A DNA stretch of 64,000 bases from Alphaproteobacteria bacterium (GTDB lineage Bacteria; Myxococcota_A; UBA796; GCA-2862545): positions 86,343 through 150,342 of the forward strand of contig JACKEO010000012.1 in assembly GCA_020632955.1 (NCBI GenBank), given 5' to 3'. Shown in pieces: positions 1 to 8,605 of the stretch. The position numbers and the translations under genes are program-made. The notes under the pieces are model-generated. The model was not told where the DNA came from. It saw only the letters and a list, made by a program, of their open reading frames with translations, and ran no database searches. Position 1 is the first letter of the stretch, and every line of letters starts with the position of its first letter.

Positions 1-206
1 TCGAGGCCGAACTTGGCGATGACCGCGTCGCGCTGCTCGGGCGAGATGTCGGGGCCGATGTACTTGTCGGCCACCGTGCCGGGCGACAGCTCCACCAGCA
101 GGAAGATCAACGACGCCACGCCCCAGAGGAGCAGCACCGTGAGGAGCAGCTTCTGGACGAGGTAGCGCAGGGGCAGGATCGCGATCGCCCGCCGGAGCTT
201 GCTCAT
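1..206 (-). CDS. ABC transporter permease, DppB/OppB type (partial, N-terminus only)
   Basis: Only the first 68 codons are in the window; the gene runs off the left edge. The protein starts MSKLRRAIAILPLRYLVQKL and continues with one strong membrane helix (LLLTVLLLWGVASLIFLLVEL) and then LSPGTVADKYIGPDISPEQRD. That is the usual N-terminus of the first permease of an oligopeptide importer: helix 1, then a periplasmic stretch with the P-G-D residues. The start ATG is preceded by GAGGA at a normal distance and lies 19 bases after the stop of the substrate-binding protein gene, so the two are one operon. The family moves peptides across the inner membrane. Substrate cannot be told from this fragment. 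Confidence 0.8.
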   Translation of the reverse strand, partial: MSKLRRAIAILPLRYLVQKLLLTVLLLWGVASLIFLLVELSPGTVADKYIGPDISPEQRDAVIAKFGL

Positions 207-225
207 CGGGTCCTCGAGGGGCGGA

Positions 226-1923
226 TCAGCGGGTGTACTTGACCTTGTCGGCGGGGACCTCCCACTGCTCCAGGTGGGAGAGCAGGGAGAGGACGTCGAT
301 GCCGACGTGCTCGAAGCGCGAGTGGAGTCCGACGAGCTCCTCGCGCCACCACAGGAAGGTGTAGGGCTGGTCGCGGTAGATCAGCTCCTGCACCTGCTTC
401 CAGATCGCCACCGCCTCGTCCGGGTCCTGCATGGCCAGGCCCTTCTCGATGAGGGCGTCGACCTCGGGGTTGCAGAAGCCGGTGAAGTTGAAGGGGCGCT
501 TGATCTCGTCGGTCTCGCAGCTCCACACGTCGCTGGGATCGACGAAGAGGGCGGCCGACCAGCCCGCGAGGGCCGCCTCGAAGTTCCGCTCGCGCAGGTC
601 CTCGAAGAAGGTGTTCGACTCGCGCTGCTCGAGCTGGGCGTCGATGCCGATGCGCTTGAGGTGGGCCTGCATCAGGATGGAGGCGTCGGCGCGGCGCTTG
701 TTCCCCGAGTTGGTGGCCAGGGTGAAGCGGAAGGGCTTGCCGTCCTTGTCGAGGATGCCGTCGCCGTCGCTGTCGGTCCAGCCCTTCGAGGCGAGGATGG
801 CCTTGGCCTGCTCGGCGTCGTGGGGCAGCGGCGTGACCTCGTCGGCGTGCACCTTGCAGAGCTCGGGCGTGACCGTGGACACCGAGCGCTTCGCGTAGAC
901 CGTGCCGTCGGTGCCCGCGATGAGCTTCTTCATGATGTCGTCGATGTCGATCGCCATCGTGAGCGCGCGGCGGACCTCGGCGTCGGCGAACTGCGGCAGG
1001 CGCGTGTTCCACGCCAGGTAGTCGCTGGTGCGGTAGCCGCGGCTGTAGATGCGGATGTCGGGGTGGTCGGACTTGATCCGGTCGACGTCCTCGATGTTGA
1101 TGCCCTCCATCAGGTCGACGTCGCCGTTGATCAGGCTGTTCAGCCGCGTGGCGTACTCGGGGATGATGGAGAAGACGACGCGCTTGAGCTTGGGGTGCAG
1201 CGACACGGGGCCCGTGTACTTGCCGTTCGGCTCGAGCACGAAGCGGGTGTTCTTCTCGTGCAGCTTGAGGCGCCACGGGCCCGAGACCAGGGGGTCGTTG
1301 GACTTCGGGTGGCCGCGCAGCTTGGTGCGCTCCTCGGACGTGAGCTCGCCGAAGACGTGGCTGGGCAGGTAGCCGAGGGCCGCCTGCGACATCAGCGAGA
1401 TGCGGTCGCCCGCCTTGGTGTAGCGGAAGGTGACCTCGAACTCGCCCGTGGCCTTCGGGTAGCCGTCGACCATCTTCTCCGTGTAGGCGCTGCGGGGGCT
1501 GGCCACGCCGGGGTCGCGCACCAGCTCGTAGGCCAGCGCGACGTCCTTGGCGGTGACCTTCACGCCGTCGTCGTAGGTGATGTCCTCGCGGAGCTTCACC
1601 TTGAACTCGAGCCCGTCGTCCGACCAGGTCCAGCTCTCGAACAGGCGGGGCGTGTGCGTGAGCTCGCAGTCGAACTGCGAGTCCATCGCGGGCTCCATGA
1701 TGTTCGACAGGACGTAGTTGTCGGCCGCCGTCTCGTAGACGATCGGGTTGAGCACGCCCAGATCGGACTGGTAGGCCACCACGAGCGCGTCGCGCGGGTA
1801 GGCGGCCTCGCCGCCGGCCTCCTTCGTGGCCGTGCCGGCGGGAGGGGCGCTGCCGCCGCCGCAGCCGAGCTGGACGGCGAGTGCCGCCGCGACGACGACC
1901 AGGGGCGTGACGTGACGGATCAT
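226..1923 (-). CDS. ABC transporter substrate-binding lipoprotein, family 5 (oligopeptide-binding)
   Basis: The 565-residue protein begins MIRHVTPLVVVAAALAVQLGCGGG, a lipoprotein signal peptide with the cysteine at residue 21. The body has the family-5 solute-binding layout: IMEPAMDSQ, then LFESWTWSDDGLEFKVKLRED near residue 100, then YDDGVKVTAKDVALAYELV, which is the typical start of the large lobe. The length fits DppA/OppA relatives (500-600). The start is chosen at the signal-peptide Met; the reading frame extends upstream without a signal sequence. It is followed at once by the permease gene. The 85 bases before it, after prmC, probably hold its own promoter. Ligand is unknown; peptides are the family default. 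Confidence 0.9.
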   Translation of the reverse strand: MIRHVTPLVVVAAALAVQLGCGGGSAPPAGTATKEAGGEAAYPRDALVVAYQSDLGVLNPIVYETAADNYVLSNIMEPAMDSQFDCELTHTPRLFESWTWSDDGLEFKVKLREDITYDDGVKVTAKDVALAYELVRDPGVASPRSAYTEKMVDGYPKATGEFEVTFRYTKAGDRISLMSQAALGYLPSHVFGELTSEERTKLRGHPKSNDPLVSGPWRLKLHEKNTRFVLEPNGKYTGPVSLHPKLKRVVFSIIPEYATRLNSLINGDVDLMEGINIEDVDRIKSDHPDIRIYSRGYRTSDYLAWNTRLPQFADAEVRRALTMAIDIDDIMKKLIAGTDGTVYAKRSVSTVTPELCKVHADEVTPLPHDAEQAKAILASKGWTDSDGDGILDKDGKPFRFTLATNSGNKRRADASILMQAHLKRIGIDAQLEQRESNTFFEDLRERNFEAALAGWSAALFVDPSDVWSCETDEIKRPFNFTGFCNPEVDALIEKGLAMQDPDEAVAIWKQVQELIYRDQPYTFLWWREELVGLHSRFEHVGIDVLSLLSHLEQWEVPADKVKYTR

Positions 1924-2008
1924 CGGTCCCTCCCACGAATGGAGGGGCGTCCTACCCGCCGGGTCGTCGGCGGGGCAACGACCTCGCCGCCCTTTGGGCA
2001 GGAACTTG

Positions 2009-2902
2009 TCATGGACTCGTGGAGAGCGCGCTGGCACCGGCAGGACCGGGCTGGCGCCCGCCCACCACGCGCCGATGGCCCCCCAGGTCGTCCCACGTGC
2101 GGACGTCGGTGAAGCCGGCGCGCGCCAGCAGGGCCGCCACCACCTCGGCCTGGTCGTGGCCCACCTCGAGCAGCAGGCCCCGGCGGGCGCGTCGACGGGC
2201 CTGGGCGACGAGCGGGCGGATGACGTCGAGGCCGTCGGCGCCGCCGTCGAGCGCGAGGCGGGGCTCGTGGACCGCCACCTCGGGCTCCAGGCCGTCGATC
2301 TCGCCCGAGGGGATGTAGGGCGGGTTCGACACCACCCAGTCCACCGGACGGGCGGCGGGCACCGGGTCGAGCAGGCTGCCCTTGAGCACGCCCACCCGGT
2401 CGGCGAGGCCCAGCGTGGCCACGTTCGCGCGGGTGCAGGCCAGGGCCTCGTCCGACAGGTCCACCGCGTACAGGCGCAGCCACGGGCGCGGAGCGGCCAG
2501 CGCCAGGCCCACGGCACCCGTGCCCGCCCCCACGTCGGCCACGTACACCGGCACGTCGTCCGTGTGGCCCTCGTCGATCCAGGCGCCGGCGGCCTCCACG
2601 AGGGTCTCGGTGTCGGGCCGGGGCACCAGCACGCCCGGGACCACCTGCAGGTCGAGGTGGTGGAAGCCCTTCTCGCCGGTGATCCAGGCCAGCGGCTCGC
2701 GGGCGCCGCGCCGTCGCACCAGGGGACGCAGGGCGTCGAGCTCCGGCTCGGTGAGCGGCCGGTCGTACATCAGGTAGAGCTGCAGCCGCGGCACGCCGAG
2801 GACGTGGCCGAGGAGCACCTCGGTGTCGAGGCGGGGGGAGGGGACCCCACGGCTGCGGAGCCAGGCCTCGGTGCGACGCAGCACGTCGAGGAGCGTGGTC
2901 AC
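2009..2902 (-). CDS. prmC: Peptide chain release factor N5-glutamine methyltransferase PrmC
   Basis: This 297-residue protein methylates the glutamine of the GGQ motif in release factors using S-adenosylmethionine. The N-terminal helical domain contains LRSRGVPSPRLDTEVLLGHVLG and WITGEKGF. The AdoMet-binding motif VADVGAGTGAVGLAL follows at about residue 120, and the substrate-binding NPPY (VVSNPPYIP) at about 190, the family signature. The start is a GTG at 2902-2900 that overlaps the TGA of prfA (GTGA), so translation is coupled to its own substrate RF1, the common bacterial arrangement. Length and motifs are complete. Confidence 0.95.
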   Translation of the reverse strand: MTTLLDVLRRTEAWLRSRGVPSPRLDTEVLLGHVLGVPRLQLYLMYDRPLTEPELDALRPLVRRRGAREPLAWITGEKGFHHLDLQVVPGVLVPRPDTETLVEAAGAWIDEGHTDDVPVYVADVGAGTGAVGLALAAPRPWLRLYAVDLSDEALACTRANVATLGLADRVGVLKGSLLDPVPAARPVDWVVSNPPYIPSGEIDGLEPEVAVHEPRLALDGGADGLDVIRPLVAQARRRARRGLLLEVGHDQAEVVAALLARAGFTDVRTWDDLGGHRRVVGGRQPGPAGASALSTSP

Positions 2903-3993
2903 GACGAGCCCTCGCCCTCCAGGAGCTGGGCCCTGTAGGCGGCGAGCAGCGCCTCCTGCAGGTCGTCCAGGTCTCCCTCGATCACGTGGTCGAGCTTGTA
3001 GAGGGTGAGGCCGATGCGGTGGTCGGTGATGCGGTTCTGGGGGAAGTTGTAGGTGCGGATGCGCTCGGAGCGGTCGCCCGAGCCCACCATCGCGCGCCGC
3101 GCGGCGTTGCCCGCCGCTGCCGCCTTCTCCTCCTCCATCGCGAGCAGGCGCGCCTTGAGCACCCGCATGGCCTTGTCCTTGTTCTTGAGCTGGGACTTCT
3201 CGTCCTGGCACTGCACGGTGAGGCCGGTGGGGAGGTGGACGATGCGCACCGCCGAGTCGGTGGTGTTCACCGACTGGCCACCGGGGCCGCCGGCCCGCAT
3301 GGTGTCGATGCGCAGGTCCTTCGCGTCGATCTTCACCTCCACCTCGTCGGGCTCGGGGAGCACGGCGACCGTGGCGGCGCTGGTGTGGATGCGGCCCTGG
3401 GCCTCGGTGGCCGGCACGCGCTGCACGCGGTGCACGCCGCCCTCGAAGCGCAGCAGGTTGTAGGCCTGCTGGCCGTTGACCGAGGCCACGATCTCCTTGA
3501 AGCCCTCGTGGCTCTTGCCGCCGGAGCCCACCACGATGGGGCTCGCCTCGAGCACGCTGACCTTCAGGCCGTGGCGGTCGCCGTAGCGCTGGTACATGCG
3601 GAAGAGGTCGGCCGCGAACAGGGCGGCCTCGTCGCCCCCGGTGCCGGCGCGGATCTCGAGCAGCAGCGGCCGACCCTCGTAGGGGTCCTTGGGCAGCAGC
3701 AGCAGCTTCAGCGCCTCGTGGCTCTCGGCGAGCGCCGCCTCCAGGGCCGCGATCTCCTCGCGGGCCAGGGCACGGAGCTCGGCGTCCTGCTCGACGGTGG
3801 CGAGCTCGCGGGCGCCCTCGAGCTCGGCCTGCATCGCCTTGTGGGCGTCGTAGGCCTCGACGATCTCACGGACGTGGGCCGCCTCCTGGCTGGTCTCGCG
3901 CAGCCGGCGGTTGTCGGACACCACGTCGGGATCCGACAACATCCTGTCGAGGACGTCGAGTCGGATCCTGAGGGCTTCGAGGCGATCGTACAC
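2899..3993 (-). CDS. prfA: Peptide chain release factor 1
   Basis: The 364-residue protein is full-length RF1, which recognises UAA and UAG and triggers peptidyl-tRNA hydrolysis. The N-terminal coiled-coil domain (MYDRLEALRIRLDVLDRML) is followed by GGVHRVQRVPATEAQGRIHTS, which carries the PAT anticodon tripeptide region typical of RF1. The catalytic loop is GGPGGQSVNTTDSAVR with the universal GGQ at about residue 235. It lies 18 bases after rpmE and overlaps prmC, so rho, rpmE, prfA and prmC form one transcription unit or close to it. Confidence 0.97.
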   Translation of the reverse strand: MYDRLEALRIRLDVLDRMLSDPDVVSDNRRLRETSQEAAHVREIVEAYDAHKAMQAELEGARELATVEQDAELRALAREEIAALEAALAESHEALKLLLLPKDPYEGRPLLLEIRAGTGGDEAALFAADLFRMYQRYGDRHGLKVSVLEASPIVVGSGGKSHEGFKEIVASVNGQQAYNLLRFEGGVHRVQRVPATEAQGRIHTSAATVAVLPEPDEVEVKIDAKDLRIDTMRAGGPGGQSVNTTDSAVRIVHLPTGLTVQCQDEKSQLKNKDKAMRVLKARLLAMEEEKAAAAGNAARRAMVGSGDRSERIRTYNFPQNRITDHRIGLTLYKLDHVIEGDLDDLQEALLAAYRAQLLEGEGSS

Positions 3994-4011
3994 GGGGGAG
4001 CCGGGGCCGAC

Positions 4012-4335
4012 CTACTCGGCCTGCTCGCCCTCCGCAGGAGCCTCGGCGGCCGGGGCCTCCTCCGCCTGCACGTGCTCGGGCAGCGCCTGGAAGCCGTACT
4101 TCCGGTAGTAGCGCTCGACGCGGCCCTCGGTGTCCATCAGCTTCTGCTGGCCCGTGTAGAACGGGTGGCTGGCCGAGGAGATGTCGAGGTTGATCAGGGG
4201 GTACTCGGTGCCGTCGATGACGGCCGTGTCCTTGATCGTGCTCACGTCGATGGACGACCGCGTCACGAACTCGAAGTCCGTGGTGATGTCGCGGAAGGCC
4301 ACGAAGTTGTACTGCGGGTGGATGTCGGGCTTCAT
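4012..4335 (-). CDS. rpmE: 50S ribosomal protein L31 with acidic Ala/Glu-rich C-terminal tail
   Basis: The 107-residue protein starts MKPDIHPQYNFVAFRDITTD and has ISSASHPFYTGQQKLMDTEGRVERYYRKYG, the characteristic L31 core that forms part of an intersubunit bridge. No Cys zinc-binding set is present, so this is the zinc-independent form. The last 25 residues (QAEEAPAAEAPAEGEQAE) are an acidic extension beyond the usual L31 end. The gene sits between the rho-like gene and prfA, as in many bacteria. A ribosome binding site GGAG precedes the ATG (minus-strand GGAGCCCTCC region). Confidence 0.93.
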   Translation of the reverse strand: MKPDIHPQYNFVAFRDITTDFEFVTRSSIDVSTIKDTAVIDGTEYPLINLDISSASHPFYTGQQKLMDTEGRVERYYRKYGFQALPEHVQAEEAPAAEAPAEGEQAE

Positions 4336-4728
4336 GGAGGGCTCCGCGCGGGGCCGCGCGTCGAGGCGCTCGAAGGGGGAGCGCGTCGCGGGTGTGGGCG
4401 GCCGCGAACCGGGCGCAAGTGGCCCGTTGGGGCGGTGCTGTCAAGGGGGCGTCGTGGTCGGGGTGGGGCCGGACGTCCGGTGGCAAGGCGGGGATGCGCG
4501 TGGTGCGTTGGTCTGCGGCTGATCTCGGCCAGTGGGGCCCCCCATTGCACCTGCGGTGCAATGGTTCCCCCCGCCTGGCCTGCGCGCCGCTCGGGAAGGC
4601 GCTGGGGGGCGCATCCCGGGTGGTGGCCGGTCGGGTCCGCCGGCTGCCCCGAACCCCGTGCCGCCTTGGCAGCGCCGCACGGGCTGGGGAGGGGTGGCGG
4701 GTCGGGAGGGGGGCTGGGGAGGGGTGGG
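4336..4728. other. Intergenic region between rho-like gene and rpmE with one perfect hairpin
   Basis: About 390 bases without a convincing gene. It holds a perfect inverted repeat at 4542-4564 (listed separately) and G-rich/C-rich stretches. The rpmE promoter must lie here if rpmE is not read through from the rho-like gene. No clear -35/-10 pair was found by eye. Confidence 0.5.
4542..4564. repeat. Perfect 10-bp inverted repeat with 3-base loop
   Basis: CCATTGCACC and GGTGCAATGG flank the loop TGC. The stem is perfect and less GC-rich than its surroundings. There is no T-run on either side, so it is not a standard intrinsic terminator. It could be an operator, an mRNA leader hairpin upstream of rpmE, or a processing site. 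Confidence 0.7.
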
Positions 4729-5934
4729 TCAGCTCTTGCCGGGGGCCACCGCGGCGGGGCGGAAGAGGCTGGCGAGGGCGTCGGCCTCGGTGACGGGGTC
4801 GTCGGCGAGGGCGGCGCGCCAGCGGCGGCGGGCGGTGAGCTCGTCGAGCTCGAGGAGGCGGTCCTCGCGGCGGGTCCAGGAGCCGGCCACGCGGAGGTCG
4901 GGGCGCTCGCCGGTGCCGGGGACGCCGCCGCGGAGCTGCAGGCGCCAGGTGGCGACGTCGGTGAGGTCGCGGAGGAGGGCGGCCGACAGGGCGTCGCCCG
5001 GGTCGTCGTCCACCGTGGCGAGCAGGGTGACCGAGCCCGCGCCCACCAGATCGCGGCCCGTGGACAGCCAGCGGCGCAGCTTGAGCAGGGCGTTGGCGTC
5101 GAGGCCGTCCACCGTGTGGCCGCCAGGGCTGGCGTCGGCCAGCGCGAAGCGGAGGAGGCGGGTGAAGGAGTCGACGAGGAGGAGCACCTCGGCGCCCCGC
5201 TCGGCGAGGCGGCGGGCGCGCTCGAAGGCCACGTCGGCCACGTGCAGGTGCTTGGCGGGGGCCTCGTCCACCGGGGTGGCCACCACCTGCAGCCGACCGC
5301 CCTCGCGCCACTCGGAGACGTCCTCGGGGCGCTCGCCCGGCAGGAGCACCGTGACCTCGAAGCGGTCGTCGTCGACGAAGAGCTGGGCCACGCGACGGAG
5401 CAGCTCGGCGCGCTCCGACCGGGAGGGCGCCACGATCAGGCCGCGGCTGCCGAGGCCCAGGGGGGCCACCCAGTCCACCGCGGCCAGCCACGGGTCGCGC
5501 AGCAGCGGCAGGCGGGTGGTGGGGTAGGCGGCGTCGCGCTCGGCGAAGGGGGTGACGTGCACGTCGGGGCGGTCGCCGTTGATCGTCTCCACGCGCAGCA
5601 GCGCCGCGTAGCGCTCCTGCTCCTTCGGGGGACGGATGCGGCCGATGACCGTGTCGCCCGTGCGCAGCTCGAAGCGCTTGATCTGCGACTGGCTCACGTA
5701 GATGTCGGCGGAGCCGGGGAGCAGGTCGTCGTAGAGCGAGCGCAGGAAGCCGAAGCCCTCGCTGTGCACCTCGAGCACCCCGCAGCCCACGCGGTCCTCG
5801 CCGTCGCGATCGGCGATGGCGGCGGCCAGGCCGTCGCGCCAGGGGATGCGCTGCGTGGCGATGCCCAGCCGGGCGGCCATGGCGTTCAGCTCGTCGTCGG
5901 GCAGATCGAGCAGGTCGGTGAGGCTGTGGGCCAT
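4729..5934 (-). CDS. Transcription termination factor Rho homologue lacking the ATP-binding P-loop
   Basis: The 401-residue protein aligns with Rho over its whole length. The N-terminal helical part (SLTDLLDLPDDELNAMA) and the RNA-binding cold-shock-like domain (EVHSEGFGFLRS, DIYVSQSQIKRFELRTGD, GRIRPPKEQERYAALLRVE) are well kept. The ATPase domain is degenerate: the Walker A stretch, normally APPKAGKT, reads APSRSERA (about residue 164), with no GKT. The Walker B Asp (LLLVDSFTRL), the DANAL segment and a TRRE segment near the C-terminus remain, but the Q-loop with EEFKGTGNMEL is lost. It sits in the normal rho position before rpmE-prfA-prmC. The start at MAHSL is chosen by alignment; ten more codons upstream are possible. 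Probably it binds RNA without motor activity. A true Rho is expected elsewhere. Confidence 0.85.
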   Translation of the reverse strand: MAHSLTDLLDLPDDELNAMAARLGIATQRIPWRDGLAAAIADRDGEDRVGCGVLEVHSEGFGFLRSLYDDLLPGSADIYVSQSQIKRFELRTGDTVIGRIRPPKEQERYAALLRVETINGDRPDVHVTPFAERDAAYPTTRLPLLRDPWLAAVDWVAPLGLGSRGLIVAPSRSERAELLRRVAQLFVDDDRFEVTVLLPGERPEDVSEWREGGRLQVVATPVDEAPAKHLHVADVAFERARRLAERGAEVLLLVDSFTRLLRFALADASPGGHTVDGLDANALLKLRRWLSTGRDLVGAGSVTLLATVDDDPGDALSAALLRDLTDVATWRLQLRGGVPGTGERPDLRVAGSWTRREDRLLELDELTARRRWRAALADDPVTEADALASLFRPAAVAPGKS

Positions 5935-6045
5935 GGAGGTCCGTGGGCGCCGGGCGGCGCGCATCAGGGGCGGGGAGGCCCCGGAGGGGAGGCGCGATCT
6001 TCGCAGGTCGGGCCGATCGTGTCAAACCGCGCGGCGGCGGCGGGT

Positions 6046-6354
6046 TCAGCCCCAGTCCTCCGTGCCTCCGCCCACCGTGGGCGCGATGACGAAGTCCGGT
6101 CCGAGCCGGTCCCCGACCGCACGCCGCGCCACGTCGGCCGCACGGGCGGGCGGCGGGAGGGCCGCCAGATCCTCGAAGAGGCCTTCCACCTCGGCCGCGG
6201 GACCCTGGACGCGCCCCTGCACGCTGCCGTCGCGGACGTTGCGCACCCAGCCCACGAGGCCGCGCGCACGCGCCAGGCGCTGGGTGCTCGCCCGGAAGCC
6301 CACGCCCTGCACCCGCCCGGTGACCCGGAAGGCGACGGTGACCACGTCGCTCAC
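6046..6354 (-). CDS. Acylphosphatase
   Basis: This 102-residue protein has the acylphosphatase fold signature: VTGRVQGVGFRAS with the phosphate-binding Arg at about residue 21, and GWVRNVRDGSVQGRVQG with the catalytic Asn. It hydrolyses carboxyl-phosphate bonds in the cytoplasm. Length is standard (about 90-100). The start is a GTG at 6354-6352 that overlaps the TGA of ligA, so it is translationally coupled to the DNA ligase gene. The 80 or so bases after its stop separate it from the rho-like gene. Confidence 0.93.
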   Translation of the reverse strand: MSDVVTVAFRVTGRVQGVGFRASTQRLARARGLVGWVRNVRDGSVQGRVQGPAAEVEGLFEDLAALPPPARAADVARRAVGDRLGPDFVIAPTVGGGTEDWG

Positions 6355-8504
6355 TCCGCCTCCAGCAGCGCCACCAGGCCCGCCTCGTCGAGCACCTCCA
6401 CGCCCAGCTCCTGCGCCTTGTCGAGCTTGGACCCCGCCTCGGCGCCGGCCACGACGTAGTCGGTCTTCCGGCTCACGGAGCCCTTCACGTGGCCGCCCGC
6501 CGCCAGGATGCGCTCCTTGGCCTCGTCGCGGGTCATCGTGGGCAGCGTGCCGGTGAGCACGAAGACCTTGCCGCGCACCGGGTGGTCGTCGGCGGCCGCT
6601 GCGGGCTGGCCCAGGGCGTCGAGGTCGAGCGTGACGGGCACGGCCGCGAACCGCACCCCCTGCGCCCGGAGCCGATCGAGCTCCGCCCGCGTGTGGGGCT
6701 CGTGCAGGAAGCGCTGCAGGCTGGCGGTGACCGAGGGACCCACGCCCGGCACCAGGGCGATGCGCTCCGCGGGCGCGTCGATCAGGGCCTCGAGGCTGCC
6801 GAAGGCGCGCGCGAGGTCGCGGGCCGTGGCCTCTCCCACGTCGGCGATGCCCAGGGCCACCAGCGCCTTGTCGAGCGGCCGGTCCTTCGCGCGTTCCAGC
6901 TGCGCGAGCACGTTGTTGGCGGACTTCTCGGCCATGCGGTCGAGGCCCGACAGCGTGGCCAGGTCGAGGTCCCAGAGGTCGGAGACCCGCCGCACCAGCC
7001 CGCCGTCCACGAGCTGGTCGATCAGCTTCGCGCCCAGCCCCTCGATGTCGAGCGCGCCGCGCGACGCGAGGTGGCGCAGCCCCGCACGCAGCTGGGCCGG
7101 GCACGACAGCGTGTTCGGACAGACCCACTTCTTGCCTTCGTCGGCGCCGGCGGTCTCGTGCCGCTCCAGCGGCGTGCCGCAGGCCGGACAGGTCTCGGGG
7201 AACACCGTCTCCGGGCGATCGGCGTGCCCCGGCTCCTCCACCGGACGCCCCTCGGCGTCGAGCGGCTTCTCCACCCGGGGGATGACGTCGCCCGCGCGCT
7301 TCACGGTGACCGCGTCGCCCACGCGCAGGTCGTAGCGCCGCAGGTAGTCCTCGTTGTGCAGCGTGGCGTTCGTGACCGTGACGCCGCCCACCCGCACCGG
7401 CCGCACGCGCGCCACCGGGGTGACCACGCCGGTGCGCCCCACCTGGAAGTCCACCGCGTCGAGCACCGTGGCCACCTCGGGCGGCGGGTACTTGTAGGCG
7501 ATGGCCCAGCGCGGCGCGCGCGTGACGAAGCCCAGCACCCGCTGGGCCTCCACGTCGTCCACCTTGAGCACCACCCCGTCGATCTCGTAGGGCAGGTCGT
7601 GCCGGGTGGCGCCCAGGGCCTCGATGGCCTCGAGCGCCGCCTCGATGCCCTCGGCGCGGGCGTTCAGCGGGTTGGTGGGCAGGCCCCACGCCGCGAGCTG
7701 GTGGAGCTGGGCCAGGTGCGACGGGGCCAGGGGTGCGCCGGTGCCCTCGAGGAAGCCGAAGCTGTGGGCGAAGAAGGTGAGGGGACGGCCGGCGGCCAGC
7801 CGCGGATCCAGCTGGCGCATGGTGCCCGCGGCGGCGTTCCGGGGGTTCTCGAAGGGCTTGAGCCCCTCGGCCTCCCGCTTGCGGTTCATCTCCGCGAAGC
7901 CCTCCAGCGGGAAGAGGATCTCGCCGCGCACCGACAGGCGGCGCGGGAGATCGTCGCCGTGCAGGCGCGCGGGGATGGCGCGGATGGTGCGCACGTTGTG
8001 GGTGACGTCCTCGCCCACCTCGCCGTCGCCGCGGGTGCCGGCGCCCGTGAGCACCCCGTCCTCGTAGACGAGCTCGCAGGCCAGGCCGTCGAGCTTGGGC
8101 TCCACCGCCAGCGCGAGCACCTCGGGGGCGCTGCCGGTCTCCTTCGCCAGCCGGTCGCCCACGCGGCGGGCCCACTCCCGCAGCTCGTCGGCCGAGAAGG
8201 CGTTGCCGAGCGACAGCATCGGCACCTCGTGGGGAAAGGGCACGAGGCCGTCGATGGGGACGTCGCCCACGCGCAGGGTGGGGGAGTCGTCGCGCACCAG
8301 CGTGGGGAAGCGGGTCTCCAGCAGCTCCAGCTCGCGCACCATGAGGTCGTAGGTGCGGTCGTCGACGATCGGCGCGTCGTCGGTGTGGTAGCGGCGGCTG
8401 TGGTCGTTGATCGCGGGGACCAGCACGTCGACGCGGGCCCGCGCCTCGGCCTCGGTGACGGCCTCGGCGCGCGCGCGCACCGCTGCGGGGGTCCACTCGG
8501 TCAC
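6351..8504 (-). CDS. ligA: NAD-dependent DNA ligase LigA
   Basis: The 717-residue enzyme seals nicks in replication and repair using NAD+. Domains in order: the Ia domain with the YHTDD and DSPTLRVG segments; the adenylation domain with the active-site Lys in EPKLDGLACELVYEDG (about residue 135) and TRGDG; the OB domain with VGRTGVVTPVARV; the zinc finger with four Cys (CPACGTPLE and CPNTLSCPAQ); helix-hairpin-helix repeats; and a C-terminal BRCT domain (GKVFVLTGTLPTMTRDEAK). All domains are intact. The start is a GTG with GGAGG five bases upstream. Confidence 0.97.
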   Translation of the reverse strand: MTEWTPAAVRARAEAVTEAEARARVDVLVPAINDHSRRYHTDDAPIVDDRTYDLMVRELELLETRFPTLVRDDSPTLRVGDVPIDGLVPFPHEVPMLSLGNAFSADELREWARRVGDRLAKETGSAPEVLALAVEPKLDGLACELVYEDGVLTGAGTRGDGEVGEDVTHNVRTIRAIPARLHGDDLPRRLSVRGEILFPLEGFAEMNRKREAEGLKPFENPRNAAAGTMRQLDPRLAAGRPLTFFAHSFGFLEGTGAPLAPSHLAQLHQLAAWGLPTNPLNARAEGIEAALEAIEALGATRHDLPYEIDGVVLKVDDVEAQRVLGFVTRAPRWAIAYKYPPPEVATVLDAVDFQVGRTGVVTPVARVRPVRVGGVTVTNATLHNEDYLRRYDLRVGDAVTVKRAGDVIPRVEKPLDAEGRPVEEPGHADRPETVFPETCPACGTPLERHETAGADEGKKWVCPNTLSCPAQLRAGLRHLASRGALDIEGLGAKLIDQLVDGGLVRRVSDLWDLDLATLSGLDRMAEKSANNVLAQLERAKDRPLDKALVALGIADVGEATARDLARAFGSLEALIDAPAERIALVPGVGPSVTASLQRFLHEPHTRAELDRLRAQGVRFAAVPVTLDLDALGQPAAAADDHPVRGKVFVLTGTLPTMTRDEAKERILAAGGHVKGSVSRKTDYVVAGAEAGSKLDKAQELGVEVLDEAGLVALLEAE

Positions 8505-8605
8505 GCCAGCCTCCGGGGGACGCGGGGAGGCAGCCCTATCGAGCCTCGCGCGGATGCACCCCACACCCCGCGATCGCGCGGTATCAGGAGGGGGGTCCCT
8601 CCCCG

